Source: Cristatella mucedo
Lineage: Eukaryota > Bryozoa > Phylactolaemata > Cristatellidae
Assembly: GCA_009760855.2 (NCBI GenBank)
Contig: WPIO01000011.1
Span: forward strand, 7,527,501-7,591,500
DNA: 64,000 bases
Reading direction: 5' to 3'
A program made the position numbers and the translations under genes. The notes beneath the pieces are model-generated. The model did no database searches. It saw only the letters and a program-made list of their open reading frames with translations, and was not told where the DNA came from. This document shows, one piece after another, positions 1 to 11,841 of this stretch (the stretch's first letter is position 1; each line of letters starts with the position of its first letter).

Positions 1-325
1 CGACAGAAGCTTTTGCTCCTCAGGTCCTAGACTGTGGAATTCACTTGCACAATTCTTACGCAACGACAACTACTCTCCTGCTGCCGATTATGGCACATCC
101 TTTCCACCCGTACTAAGCTGCTACTTCCATGCTACTCACTACCTCAACTGCTCTCCTGACTCTGCTATGCTTCCCACTTTCTCTTTGTTGCGTGAGACAA
201 AGTCTGTTGGCTACCGAATGCATACCGAAAGCCGGTGCTTAAGCTGCGAGTGCGCTATACAAAACTCTCATTCGTAACACCCACATAGTCTTTATGACTT
301 TGTGGAGTTACAGACGGATACATGG
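1..325 (+). mobile_element. LINE-B 3' end, cut by window edge
   Basis: This is the 3' end of a non-LTR retrotransposon family called LINE-B here. It is recognised because the same segment recurs at 38370-38610 (minus), 51275-51577 (minus), 52625-53000 (plus) and 61715-62690 (minus), the last joined to reverse-transcriptase coding sequence. The first bases would encode a decayed G-D-R-S-F motif typical of the C-terminal end of CR1/L2-type ORF2. After it come the shared stretch with the GCGCTATACAAAA box and the segment ending in GGAGTTACAGACGGATACAT. The copy is diverged and not coding. The 5' part lies outside the window. Confidence 0.8.
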
Positions 326-1947
326 CATGTCAAACTGTCTGCTGTAAGCTGGAGAGTAGCAGGTAAACCCAGTGGGTCTTACGGCATAGTTTGACGGCTA
401 GTAACAATCTAGGTGCCACGAGTGTAAATCTTGGAAAGTAGCATTGTCAAGAGACAGGTAGAGAGAGAGAGAGGGAGTGAGAGGAGAGAGAGCCAGAGAG
501 ATGCTGACGTTTGGAAGAGAGGCAAGGAGGGGGCTGAGAGGGGCGTCTGCATGCCAACCAGGAGGTACGGGAGGATTCTAGAGGGCTGAGTTGGCTTGTA
601 AACAGAGTAAAGAGAGACTATGCTACCCTGCGACAGGCAGTGGTCCTCTTGAGGCTGCAAGTGACTGTTTTCGAAGAAAAGGGAAATGTCGAGTGCCTTT
701 GTTGACTGTGCAGCTGCTTAGCTAGGTGCAGCTTTGATGTGGCAGGATGAGGTGGCCTGGCATAGGTCCTGTGCTGAGCTTTTAAATAGAAATGTCTAGC
801 CTCTTGTGTTGTGGAACTCTAATGGACTCAACTAACACTGGGCTTCTGTCGGTTCCAGAGGATATTGCCATCATCGCGACCGCAGGGCTTCGGTGGTGGA
901 AGGCTGGCAGCCAGGTGTCAGCCAGCTGTCGCCGATGATTGACAGTCTACGGTCTGCACTCGTTCGTTTTGGTGCTGGAGCCGCCCCAAAGCAAAATCTG
1001 AGCAGACTGGGGCACTTTCGTCGCTAGCACTTTTTAGTAATGCCAGCCTTTGGCTGTGCATGAGCAGCCGTGTCGTGTCACTGTACTGTAACACACAGCT
1101 CCCCTGGCAAATCCTTTCATTCTGATTAATCCCCGAGTGGCTTATTCGTGGCAGACTCAGGATGCACACACAGAGTGATGGCAACGTCAACTTGGCCTTA
1201 GATTATGAAGTACTATCTGTATATTTCATTTCTGTAATTCATGATTCGTACTCGCTTATTCTCACGTTTCAAAAGCATAATCGGCTCATAAAATTCCGGC
1301 GAAGTTTCAGGTCCGAACAGACTGTTCGGTCATGCTTAGGCTCCCCCTATATTGTTCATTCCTGATAAGATCCACGTGGCTCTCACTGTGGTAAACTGAG
1401 CACCTTTTGCCGAGTGTGGGTAAGCAGTGCAGGCATGAGTCGGGATTTCCATCTTCGGGATGGCCATGACCCGCAAGACTGTCATGCAGGGGAGCAAGAC
1501 CCGTAAGTAATGAAAGATTATAGGGCAAAATCATTGTGTTTATTCGACACGAACTCTTCAGTTGCTCATCGAGCAGAAGTAGGACATAATTTCGTCGTTA
1601 GTGCCGGTCGAGTAAGGCTTAGGAGTAGAAATAAGGAGGGGGCGGCCCACGTCACCACCCCTGACCTCGATGGAGGTGCTAATGCCCGCCACACCCTGGC
1701 TCAGCCACCGAGTGCAGACGACAAGCACTGGAAAAAGTAACTTATTATGCAGTGTACCATCAGCCCCTCACACACTCGCAAGCACCACTCCGATTATGTC
1801 GAGCTGCAAGAGCAGAAGGTCTCCGATTGCCTCCGATCGTCATCGTGCTGAACGAATCTCCGCTGGCTGAACGCTTGCTTGTTGAGAGTCGCAGCTTTGT
1901 ATAAGCACAGGCACGAGGTAAGGAATGTGTTCATCAAATCTGAGGCG
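326..1947. other. Intergenic, no gene seen
   Basis: No convincing exon or repeat family member was seen. The only structure is a short purine-rich GA tract at about 457-500. Open frames here are short and have no splice-site context. Confidence 0.5.
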
Positions 1948-2097
1948 AATCTTAAATATAAATAAATATAATTCATTTATATAGCGCCCCAAGAGAACTT
2001 AATCTCTATTCAGGCGCTTCACATGTGCCTCGGGGGCTCGAGCCCACGACCTTAGTCAGACCTTGGTCGGGGCGAGCACCTTGACCGCTAGACCAAA
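1948..2097 (-). mobile_element. SINE-A, tRNA-derived, fairly complete
   Basis: Read on the minus strand it starts with a tRNA-like box A region (GGTCTAGCGGTCAAGGTGC), then a box B core (GGGCTCGAGCCC), then a tail containing GAAGCGCCTGAATAGAG and TTCTCTTGGGGCGCTATA, and ends in an ATTTATTTATA-rich run. The tail is the 3' hairpin also found at the end of LINE-A copies. Related copies are at 3384-3545, 30216-30375, 56668-56795, 59597-59745 and 63490-63650. Confidence 0.85.
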
Positions 2098-3383
2098 CTT
2101 AAGAAAAGTCGATCGTCGTTGATTGTAGTCGGCAGATAATTTCGACCGTTGTACTTGCTGTTTGCCCCTTTTCGTGTTGCATCGTGGATTTGTTGACAGT
2201 CTCACTCCCGGTTGATTCGGAGAGAACAGGTGACTGCACGTCGACCTGTCAAAATCTGGCCTGTGTAGTGTCATAGTGAACCTGGGCAAGCTAGAGCCAG
2301 GTGCCATCAGCCCATTGGAACTAGTTCTGGGTAGTATTTCCTTAATCGCAATCTTGAAACCTAGCTGCTGCAGATCGTAATTGCGATAGCAAGCGAGGTG
2401 CATGAATGCGCCGTGGCTCAATCAAGTGCCTAACCGTTGACCAGAGTGAGCCACACCACGGTCGCCATAGGAGATTGAGAGGGGGAGAGCGGCGCACGAC
2501 CCATTCACGGAATCTTCCCTGCTGTGAGATGCCACTCGAATGCCAGGCACTGCCATACTGCCAAGCACTGCCCATGCTGAGTCGGGCAATGCCGATGTGT
2601 CAAACTGAGCAAGCCGGCTACTGAATCCTAATAGTATCCAGACGATTCATCCACTGGCGATTTATCCACGGATTGCTCATCCCGGACTTGTTGTATTAGC
2701 AACCCCCGGATCCTCATCCAGAGGAAGTTTCATCCACCGACGGCACTGGAAAAATGTTGAAGCACATGCCTTTAATTAGTGATTGGGGTTTAGGGTTTCT
2801 TGTTAGCACGAGCAGTCAGTGGATGGATTCTCCGTGCATGAAACGTCCTCTGGAGGAATAGTCCGAGATAAAGAGCCTGAGGAATGGTCCGAGGTAAACT
2901 GCCAGTCGATGAATCATCCGTCGATGACTCGTCGTAGAACCATCCTAATGATGCATTCTGCAGCCGGAAGCTGCCCTCTTCTCCCTCTCGAAAGTTCGGT
3001 CGAGTGTTGCCAGCTGTTGGGTTCGTTGAGAACCGCTGTGCCCCTGCTGCTGCTGCTCTTCCCTGCCCAGCACGCACGAAAAATGGAGGCGCCTTTCGCT
3101 ACAAAGGCTCGTCAAGAAAGGGCTTGGGCTTGTAGTTAAATTCGACGAGTTCATGCTCGCTTGCTCGCTTGCTTGCTTGCTTACCTGTTCATCCACCGGT
3201 ACTCCGTAGAGATACAAGGTTTGTCCCCTTGGTCTGGCCACTAAGTTTTTGCTCGGCTTCCAGCTGACCTTCAGTCTCGATATTTCCAAACTTGGAGGCC
3301 CTCCTGTGGTGAAGGTCACACGGCCGCTTCTTGCTTTTGCGACTGTCCCTCCCCCTGCTGCCTGCATTTTGAGGTGGCCTAAA
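2098..3383. other. Intergenic, no gene seen
   Basis: Short open frames occur on both strands at about 2800-3370, but none shows recognisable domains and the two strands compete equally. No repeat copy was recognised. Confidence 0.4.
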
Positions 3384-3545
3384 ATATGTATAATTCATTT
3401 GTATAGCACCCTAAAAGAACTTAATCTCTGTCCAGGCTATTTGCATATTCCATAGGGCCTGACCTCATGACCTCGACCTCGAAAACATTCGCCTTGACCT
3501 TGGTCGTTAAAGGCGAGCACCTTGGCCCCTAGGCTAGACCAGGGT
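3384..3545 (-). mobile_element. SINE-A, diverged copy
   Basis: The order matches the copy at 1948-2097. The tail hairpin region (TAGCACCCTAAAAGAACTTA on the plus strand) comes first, then a degenerate box B. The GGCGAGCACCTTGG box A complement lies near 3511. Substitutions are more numerous than in the other copies, so this is an older insertion. Confidence 0.8.
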
Positions 3546-5044
3546 GGCTAACGTGTGGCATTATTAGTGAGGCAGGAAGTCGTTATAGCGATGCTCCCCT
3601 GGTTGCCGACCAAGCTCCCAAGTTAGCCAGACTGTGTGGGCTCCAAAGATGCTGGCTGGCTAATACAACAATCCACCAGCTGCCATCGATTTAAGTGGTT
3701 TGTGGGGGCACGTGCGACCAGCAGCGGAGTTTAATAGGCAATCTAAATCACAGCTTTGACCGGCCGACTTCCTGTGAATTTGCGATGTATTCCAGTGGAT
3801 TTCGTTAGTGGCTAGCGTCACCCGACATTTGGTGGGTACATTATAACGTGTTCCGTGTACTGCTACTATATTCACTCAGGATTTGAGCTTTGTGCCTGCC
3901 CCGATTTCCAGTCGAGTTTTACTTAATTCGGATTGATTGCTGTCATTCGTTGAGTCCGTAGATAGCTGGGGGGGGGGGTCAACGCTGACCACTAGCTGCA
4001 GGGTTGAGAACTCAAGGCACCAAACTGCACTGAGAGTAACGCTCGGCACCTGCTGTCCCACGTTAAGGCAGGCTAGTTCGGGTGCTGTGTGACCGCCGCC
4101 AGTATAGTTGGCAGCATTCAAGGACATTGACTTGTGCAAGCACTGAGTAGCTGCATGCCAGCTCAAGTCCGATAACTGTAGGTCGTCCTAGGAGTTGCGT
4201 AGCCGATGTCTACTCTCCCCTCCCCCACCACCATACCCGGCGGTCTGCCTAATGCACTGGCATTTGAAAAGGTTGTCGAATTTTGCACAAACAAAATTTA
4301 GAACGATTCATGTTTACAATAGGGCATTTTTTTAATCGGCAACTCGTTGCTGAGGTGCTAATTTTCAACCATGCCACGTACAGCTCAGGCAAGTGCCCTT
4401 AGCAATCGGCTATTGGCCACGTGAAGTTTCGGTCACATGGCGGTGTCCTCCTTGTTGACATCGGTACTCCGACGGTTTGGTTTTGCCTTGGTCTTATTCG
4501 CAAGTGGTCTTTTATCAGCTGGTTTCAGGTAGGGTGGTCTCCGACCCAGAGAGAACACTGGAAGTCAGCAAACCGATGCCAATTCTCATGGCTAGTAGCC
4601 GATGTCACGTGCTGTTCGCAATGCAGTAAGCTGGTTGCTTCTTTTTTTAAAGCTGGCAAACTTGCCTCCTGGATCTTTTTTCGGGCGTGGCCGATACCGT
4701 GCTGAACCTGAGTGGGACAGCTTCAAGACGGGGAACAAAGCTCTTGGTCTTGTGTTGGGTGCTGGGTTGCCTGTTCGAACGCTGCAGCCTTTGCTAAATA
4801 CAGCAACACCAGCAGCCAAGCCTCTTTGTTGCATGTGGCCACCAGTAGTAGATGCGAGTGGGCAGGTGCTTGCTCATATAACCAGCGGCCTATATTGTGA
4901 GCATGGCTGTACCGGTAGGCTGGTGTGGACTAGGCTTCACAGAGCCTACCGCCATTCCCTTCATCAAAGCGATAAGTGCAGTGCACCCACTTGGATCAGG
5001 TACCGCCCAGCTCCTGAAAGCAAAAGCTTAACACCGAAGCACCC
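3546..5044. other. Intergenic, no gene seen
   Basis: There is a G10 run at about 3969-3978. An open frame at 4602-5051 (plus) has an antisense competitor of similar quality at 4592-4834, no domain and no splice context, so neither is called. Confidence 0.4.
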
Positions 5045-5215
5045 AGCATAAATAAAGCTTAGCGATTTAACAGCGTCATTTATAAAGCAGCAGAAGACCC
5101 ATGGCAGTGGCTATCGCCACTACTTTCAGATGGCATTAAAGGATCGCCTGCTGCAGGACTCAAACCTGTGGCCTGGGTCATAAAGAGCCGGTACCTTAAC
5201 CCTGCACTAAGAAGA
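5045..5215 (-). mobile_element. SINE-B, tRNA-derived
   Basis: A second SINE family, minus strand. The plus strand reads its tail first (GCAGCAGAAGACCCATGGCA, then the repeated TGGCTATCGCCA and GGCATTAAAGGATCGCC segments). After it comes a box-B-like GACTCAAACC complement. The cleanest copy is at 47620-47795. Others are at 25250-25440 and 34590-34770. Confidence 0.75.
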
Positions 5216-5393
5216 GTGCAACTTGTGCATGCTGAATGTGAAATTCATCTATCGGCAACGTTCTACCTTAGTTGTTAGGCCTCCAGTGGCGGCTTGAAAA
5301 CACGGGAGTGGGGCAGCTGCATCTGGTTCGCTTTGAGGGCCACCAACGGCAGTGTGCAGGGCTGCATTTGATTGCCAGAAGTAGGGCGGGATC

Positions 5394-5471
5394 ATGGCCG
5401 ATGACCGAAATCCACTGTTGTATCCATGGTGTCTACCTCCAGGCACTAGGCCTGCTGGCTATTCTTCGAAG
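5394..5471 (+). CDS. Putative first exon of an unnamed gene
   Basis: ATG at 5394 opens 26 codons (N-terminus MADDRNPLLYPWCLPPG) and stops exactly at AAG followed by a good donor, GTAGGC, at 5472. The peptide has an acidic dileucine pattern, D-R-N-P-L-L, close to its start. In many late-endosome and lysosome membrane proteins such a signal acts in sorting, so a membrane protein of that route is an inference only. The exon ends in phase 0. A possible next exon in phase is 6403-6480 (26 codons, ending at a GTAAGT donor, with a Cys-rich C-F-S-C-H-A motif), but its acceptor is weak. Whether the terminal exon at 11037 belongs to the same gene is unknown. Confidence 0.35.
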
Positions 5472-5818
5472 GTAGGCTCATTGGTGTCCGGTGTGCAGGA
5501 GCAGTAAGTATTAAGTGATAGTTAGAAGCCATGCCTCCTGATCGAGTACAGCATACTCATACGTTGGATTTAACCCTTAGCATTCCTCTAAGAAATTTTA
5601 GTCGTGATGATTTAAGCCTGGAGTGATGGACAAAATTGAGCTCCGATTCCAGATTGCTGATTGCCGATTGCCACCAAATTCGCCATGGAGCCTTGAGCCA
5701 AAGCTGACCCCAATCGTCCACTTTGCGGTAGCCCTTTACCAGATGGAGGCTCCCACCTGCTGTGGTATGGTTTATCTTAATGCACCATCGTACTGAGATC
5801 CAGTTTGCCTGTGAAGAC

Positions 5819-5822
<4 letters not shown>

Positions 5823-5855
<33 letters not shown>
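5823..5855. repeat. (GA)n microsatellite
   Basis: An uninterrupted GA dinucleotide run of about 33 bases. The region after it (5860-7835) also holds a purine-rich tract at about 6840-6965. Confidence 0.95.
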
Positions 5856-5857
<2 letters not shown>

Positions 5858-7835
5858 GCATCACTCCCGGATAGAAACTAGCCCACTGTGGATGGTGATT
5901 GTCAGGGCTTGGCCAGCCGGCTCAGGCGCTGCCCGAATTCTGCTGACGTATGACACTGGCAGCTGCCTGCTTTGGGTCGACTTGGAATGCTTCATCGTGG
6001 AGAGGAGATAACTCTGCGGCTGTAAATATGTGGCTCCATACCACGGACCTGGCACCGGTGCAGCCTGCTTGCAGATCGCCTGGGAAAAAGGGGTGGCTGG
6101 AGCACGGGCAACTGATTTTTCCGTACAGGGGTGCACAGTGCTTGCTCATATGTAGACGCATGCATTTGGTGTGATTTTTTCTTGAGTGCATTGATGCGCA
6201 AAAAACCGGTAAAAGAAACTCATTCTCATATCTATGTGCACAAAATGGTAAGAGAAACTCATTCTCATATCTGTTTGCATGCACTGCTGGTGGCAGACAT
6301 GCTGTGCATAGGCCCTATTGGGCTGCTGTAGCTCAAATTCTTCTGGTTACTGTCGTAGGCCGGCCAGCGCCGATGGCTAAGCTAGATTGCTGGTAAATTC
6401 AGCCTCCCTCCCCACCCTGTTTTTCCTGCCATGCTACATTGATCCACCTTGGCCAGTGTCCAGCAGTCTTCACCTGCAATGTAAGTACCATGTGTTGAAG
6501 ATTGATGGGCGTTTGGTGGCACTTCCTGCCTCATCATTGTTAACGCCTGATAATAACTAGGTTCATTTTTAAAAAACCCATGACAAACAGCTAACTTGCT
6601 GCTCTCGTAGCTTTCGGGCAGATGACATTGCTGCTGTTGCTTGCTTGCCGGTCTACTATAAGTGCATTTGTGCTGTCCTGTAAATCTGCTGTCGTTAGAT
6701 TATCAGACCTCCCCACTGCTGTCCTGCCGTGATAAATGATAGAGAAAACAGGAAATAAAGCAGGAGAGGGGAGACAGTAGGGTAGGTGGAGAAAGACCGT
6801 TAGAGAGACAGGGTAAACAAGTCCGAAGAGTGAGTAGAAAAGGCTGGAGAGAGAGAGAGAGAGAGGGGGAGAAGGAAAGGAGAGAGAGAAGAGAAAGGAA
6901 AAGAGATTGAACAACCAGAACACAAAAAAAAGGAGGGAGAGAGGTGGAGGGAAAAGAGGAGCCGTAAGGGGTGAGAGTGCAAAAAGAGGGGGAGTGAGAG
7001 CGGAGAGAGAGCCTGCCCAGCTTCGCAGGTGACAGCAGCCTGTGGTTCCTAAGCCAAAATGTACATGCCGCAGTGTCTGCTTTTTCGCCCGAATGTACAT
7101 GCACCGAGAGGCGTTCTTTGCTGCCTGCGAGGCGGAGGCTGTTCCTGGCCAGACCTACACGAGGCAGGTGGACCAACAGCCACTCGGCGGTGGCGATTCA
7201 AAGCACTCACGTGAGTCAGGCCCATTCGAAGCACTCTCGTGACCGGCTGTGGACCGAGCATCTGAGGCAGCGATTTGAACAGCCCTGCAACCGGACACCG
7301 CAAACACTGGGTTGGAACAAAGGACTGCCTTAAAATACGGGATGGCCGGCTCATGCTCTGCGTCCACATGCCATGCGTGCAAGGATGGCACCCTGCCGGC
7401 TGCCGGTGTCTGCTGGTTGCCCGGTAGTAAAGCAAGGGGTCCTTGGCTGTCGGAAGTGGCTTAATGGTCTATTTGGCAGCAGCAGTAATCAGGTCAGCCA
7501 TCGGAGTCAACCTCCCCATCCCTACCAACCACCCCCAGCCTTACTTTTAGGGTGGTTATCTTGAGGCCTGCATCATTTCGAACTTCTAGGTTTCAGCTCT
7601 GACAGCTGGCTGCGTGCAGCTACTGGCCGAATGGCTGTCAGATGAGTTGGAGTATTTGCTACTGCGAGTTCGATGCAAAATCACAGAAGTAAACCCAGAG
7701 CTTCCCTCGCCCACCTCGTGCGTGCACAGGGCCCCAGTGTCTCGTCGCCTTGTTCGGATGGAGATATAGTGTCACCATAAAACAGGCTGTTGAGCCAGCT
7801 CAAATTGTCAAGCTGGTTTGTGCCTTTCCTTGCAA
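5856..7835. other. No confident gene; possible intron of the plus-strand gene
   Basis: Candidate exon ends exist on the plus strand: GTAAGT donors at 6481 and near 7210 (GTGAGT), each after an open stretch. Reading frames could not be linked with confidence. A 41-bp-period imperfect duplication lies at about 6208-6275. The GA-rich tract at 6840-6965 produces misleading Leu/Ser-rich antisense frames. Confidence 0.3.
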
Positions 7836-8300
7836 TTAATAATAATAATAATAATTTACTTGATAAATGGAACCACGATTGAATGGTTTGTGGCAGCATG
7901 CTCGATAAACAACAAGAACAACATGGTTAGGGGTGACATGCATAGGGTCTGCATGCAAGTGTGGTTAGTGGCAGCATGCAGTGTCAGCATGCATAAGCAC
8001 ATAAAGAACGAATCACAGGGACCCACTAAATGCTGTGACAAATAGGTGCGTTTTTTAAATGTGCTCAAGTCAGGAGTTGTCGTGATGCAAGTCGGGAGTG
8101 AGTTCCAGGCTTCAGAAGCATACGAACCAAAGGCGAAGGATTTGAGGTTTGTACGAGGTATAGGTGGAAATTTAGATTCCAAAAAGTGAGTGGTACGATG
8201 CTTAGCCTGCTGGGGCAGTAGATCTGATAGGTAGGCTGGAGCCAAAGAATGAAGGGACTTAAAAGTGAGTGACAAAACCTTGAAATTATTAAGTGTTGTT
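7836..8300 (-). mobile_element. LINE-A 3' end with decayed RT C-terminus
   Basis: The plus strand begins with an (AATAAT)n tail. Read on the minus strand the segment encodes the C-terminal end of a CR1/L2-type reverse-transcriptase protein, including motifs like L-S-L-T-F-K-S-L-H-S-L-A-P-A-Y-L and A-W-N-S-L-P. It is 5' truncated near 8300. The usual 3'UTR block with repeated GCATGC-containing segments follows the coding end. Confidence 0.9.
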
Positions 8301-8756
8301 ACCATAGGAGGCCCAGTTGCCGAAGCATGGTCTGTGGCTCGTCTTAAAATCATACGTGCCGCCCCTCACGCGAGGCAGTACTAGGCATGAGAGGGATTGC
8401 CGCGTAGCAAAATGGTCGATGAGGGGCTGCAAATCTTTGAAATGCTTTATATTCGAGTCTGGCATCTCTGGCTCAGACCTGGTCTGACTGTTCGGATTAA
8501 GCTATCCTTGTTCGATGCAACCGTTGATTCGATGTATTGGCTGCCAGTTAAAGATGTGCATGTAAAGCAGAAAGATGAATATGAATATCTGAAGAACTTG
8601 ACTGAACGCAGGGCACCGAGCAAAACTAATCCGACGCATTGGTCGAATTCGGTGGCCCAGTGCAGTTCCGACGGAATGGACACGTGCTCAGGGGACGAGC
8701 CCAGCATTATCTGCTGGCCGGGCGTGGCCTGCACCTATGGTGCTACGGTGGCTGCA

Positions 8757-8757
<1 letters not shown>
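8301..8757. other. Intergenic or intronic, no gene seen
   Basis: A plus-strand open frame runs through 8397-8873 and enters the CTG array. It lacks a recognisable domain, and its length is partly due to the repeat. Confidence 0.3.

Positions 8758-8826
<69 letters not shown>
8758..8826. repeat. (CTG)23 array
   Basis: Twenty-three perfect CTG units on the plus strand. All frames stay open through it, giving poly-Ala, poly-Cys, poly-Leu, poly-Ser or poly-Gln readings that should not be taken as genes. It lies 2.5 kb before the much larger array at 11374. Confidence 0.97.
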
Positions 8827-8831
<5 letters not shown>

Positions 8832-9799
8832 AAGGCGGCAGCAGCTTGCACATGCTGTGTTTGCGAACATTGACGGCCCATCGACTGTCTGTCACTGAAT
8901 CTAGCACATAATAGGGGCCGGTCGCATCCGTTCTCATCGATGCCAAGCAAGTGGCTCGGCAGCTATGGCAAAAAGGGGGCCGCAACCTCTCTAGAAAGGG
9001 CGCTCATACAAACGGAGCTCATGCAAACGTCAAGGGCTGGCAGGAAGAAGTGGTCTTACATTGTGACAGATAATTAGATTGTGAGCTGAGTTGCGCAAAG
9101 CGCCGTCGCAGCCATCGGTGGATATGTATTTGTTTGCCGAGCACCGATGTCCTCGAGCAAGCTGCGACGACTGCTAGTGACTGCTGCCGCTCATGCTGTC
9201 ACGTGACTGCTCGGCCTCTTTTCGTTCGTTCGGCGGCGGCAGAGAGGGCTCCTGAGCGCAGCTGAACACAGGCTAGAGCCGTCTAGAGGACCAGCTCTGC
9301 CGTGCTGCTGCCGCACTCCGGTCGTCCTTCGTTTGCTGGTCGAAAGCCCTCGGTTTATTGGCACGCCCCTCGGCACCGTAAAGAGCAGAATGTATGCAGT
9401 GCTCCGTGACAGCGTGACACTGTGGGTGACAGGTGCAGTTCATCTCGGTCCTCTCATCGAGTGGCTTCGAGTCAACCGTATGGTCATGCTTCCTTTGCCA
9501 AGCACGTGTAGCTGCCTTTCCAAGCACGGTTTGGCACGTGTAGCTGCTGGGGCTGGCCCATTGCTGGCAGGTTTCTCGTTGTCCACGAGACTATTAACAA
9601 CTGTCGCTGGCAGTTGAATTGTGAGTCACACGTGGCTTAACTTGCTAATTGCTTAGTTTATTACTGCATCTCCCTGCATACCCTCCCAGCCATCGTTGGG
9701 TGGTGCGTCCGACACACGTGAGACTTTGACAGCAGCCGTCGGCAGCTCCCCTGTTTTCGCCGGATGAGACATTCGTCTGATCTGGGTTATGGGGTACTC
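8827..9799. other. No gene seen
   Basis: An open plus-strand frame at 9333-9617 has no domain and competes with a minus-strand frame at 9273-9527. A short stretch near 9690-9718 is bounded by CCTCCCAG and GTGAGA and might be a small exon, but nothing else supports it. Confidence 0.3.
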
Positions 9800-9880
9800 G
9801 AGCTCTGTGGCATATGTGAAGCGCCTGGATAGAGATTAAGTTCTTTTTGGGACACCGTGCAGATGAAATATATATAAATC
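9800..9880 (+). mobile_element. SINE-A or LINE-A tail fragment
   Basis: Contains GTGAAGCGCCTGGATAGAGA and a degraded partner arm, then an AT-rich end. This is the shared 3' hairpin of the SINE-A and LINE-A families. The remnant CTCGAGCTC upstream of it points to SINE-A. Confidence 0.7.
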
Positions 9881-11036
9881 ATCAGAGCGACCGTCGTCTG
9901 CAACCAATGCCAGTATTGGATGGAGAAACCTGTGCTTTTCAGAGGCTTCAGCATCTTCCCTAGTTGTATGCATTGTTCTCAGGATAATCATGTGGTTTAT
10001 GACCTCTGTTAGCCGGCTTTACTGCTTGCACAGCAATGTCTCCTGCTACACTTACCTCTACGGTATTCCTTGGGCCAAGGGCCGTCCCATGCTGCGGGCC
10101 GTCGGTCATCGCCTGCTACGCATTCAGTATTGTATGGGCCAAGACGCCAATCGGAGCACTTGGTCCTTGAGAGGTAGTTCCTGAAGAAACTACTACCCCT
10201 TATTTTCCTGTATGTGTAAGCAGTGTAATGCTTCCAGCCGTGGAGAGATCCGAGTTCTCTAACGACCCGCCAGCTTAGCCATTCCTCGAAGGGGTCGGAT
10301 TTAAACTTGTCAAATGTAAGTTTCTCCTGCCGGGAGTGCCTTCATAGCCGGCCGTTCCATCAAATGATGCCAAAGACTGAATTGGACGAGGGGCTGATCT
10401 TCGCCAAAGACGCCAGTCCTGCCAGATCTGTGGGGTGTTGGCAGCATAGAGGCTGAGCTGCTCATGCTACATACAACCCTTAGCAAGCAACTGTCGTGAT
10501 GTTCGATTCTCTGGTGCCGCTACTGTTGCTGCCACTGCAGCCGCACATTCTCTACTCTAGGAGCGCATTTCTCGCATTGATCAGATACCTGCACATTGGC
10601 AGTCGATCAGCTCGGCGCTGTGATAAAGACGCACGAGCGTTTCTTCGTGCGCTTTGGCTGCCGAGCCTACTGCCACCACCCTCACACTGAGCTTTGCTGT
10701 CAGAGTGGTTATGCTCGCTAGACATGTGAAGTGGCCTGCTGGCTACTTCATCTTATCTGAAGCTGCATCCACCGACACACCCCTGACGTCGGTGCCCTTT
10801 GTCGTCTCTCTTAAATTGCTGTGCTGCTAATCTGGAGTGCTTGAAGCCCTGTGCTTACGGCCTCAAGAAGTGAGCGATACTACGTCCCTGCTTCTTTCTT
10901 TCCCAATTATGTATGCTAAGCAACAGGCTGCCTTCATTATCTGTAAGGAGATCCATATCTATCCCATTGCAGTACCGATATTTTGCTCTGTCTCTCACCC
11001 TATTCATCTTCATCTCGGGTTTATTTTAACCCCTAG
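9881..11036. other. Probable intron before the terminal exon at 11037
   Basis: No coding segment could be confirmed. The last 60 bases are pyrimidine-rich and end in CCCCTAG, which suits a 3' splice site. Confidence 0.35.
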
Positions 11037-11214
11037 GTACTACTTCCCGACGTTTGAAGATGATGCCTTGCTTTTGCGCCTGCAAGATGATACTGCCAAT
11101 GACGACGTGACGTCTGTGACGGGCAGCGGCAGCAGAGACCCTGCTGCAGTGCCAGTAATCGCTGAGGACTTGCCACCGGTGCTGGCAGCTCACCTGCGGT
11201 TCTCCAATCCCTAG
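11037..11214 (+). CDS. Putative terminal exon of an unnamed gene
   Basis: After a pyrimidine-rich stretch and the acceptor CCCCTAG, an open frame runs 58 codons to TAG at 11212-11214. The peptide is acidic and normal in composition: it starts Y-Y-F-P-T-F-E-D-D-A-L-L-L-R-L, has a D-D-T-A-N-D-D patch in the middle, and ends H-L-R-F-S-N-P. The exon begins with one base of a split codon (phase 2). An ATTAAA signal lies about 620 bases downstream, and the (CTG)142 array would sit in the 3'UTR. I do not recognise the protein. It might be the cytoplasmic tail of the gene starting at 5394, but no linking exon was proved. An antisense frame that includes the array as poly-Gln is the competing reading. 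Confidence 0.45.
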
Positions 11215-11372
11215 CTGTCTCCATCTCGTCAGCAGTCGGCATAGAGTTGTCTCAAGCGACCTGTCCTCTCCACAAAGGCAGACTGTCGAGCAACCTGAGA
11301 CTTGCTGACGGTAGCTAGCCATCGAACCACGTGGCTCGCGAGTCGGATGCTTGACGGGCGATAGAATGGTGC

Positions 11373-11800
<428 letters not shown>

Positions 11801-11835
11801 AGTCGCCGGTTACTCTTGGATAGATGTATGTTCTC

Positions 11836-11841
11836 ATTAAA
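11836..11841 (+). promoter_or_regulatory. Candidate poly(A) signal ATTAAA
   Basis: The common ATTAAA variant lies 36 bases after the CTG array. If used, the array is inside the 3'UTR of the plus-strand transcript. No clear GT-rich downstream element was identified. Confidence 0.4.

Noticed and set aside
2790-3455. Several 90-140-codon frames on both strands
   Set aside because: Compositions are plausible but mutually exclusive, and none matches a family I know.
5900-6011. Aspartic-protease-like Y-D-T-G-S-x-L-L-W-V motif in a plus frame
   Set aside because: The D-T-G-S and L-W-V match is attractive, but no other pepsin-family sequence precedes or follows, the frame enters through a GA microsatellite, and a stop follows 13 codons later. 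Probably chance.
6403-6480. Possible second exon with C-F-S-C motif, GTAAGT donor
   Set aside because: In phase with the exon at 5394, but the acceptor has a poor pyrimidine tract and no next exon fits. Kept only as a remark under the first exon.
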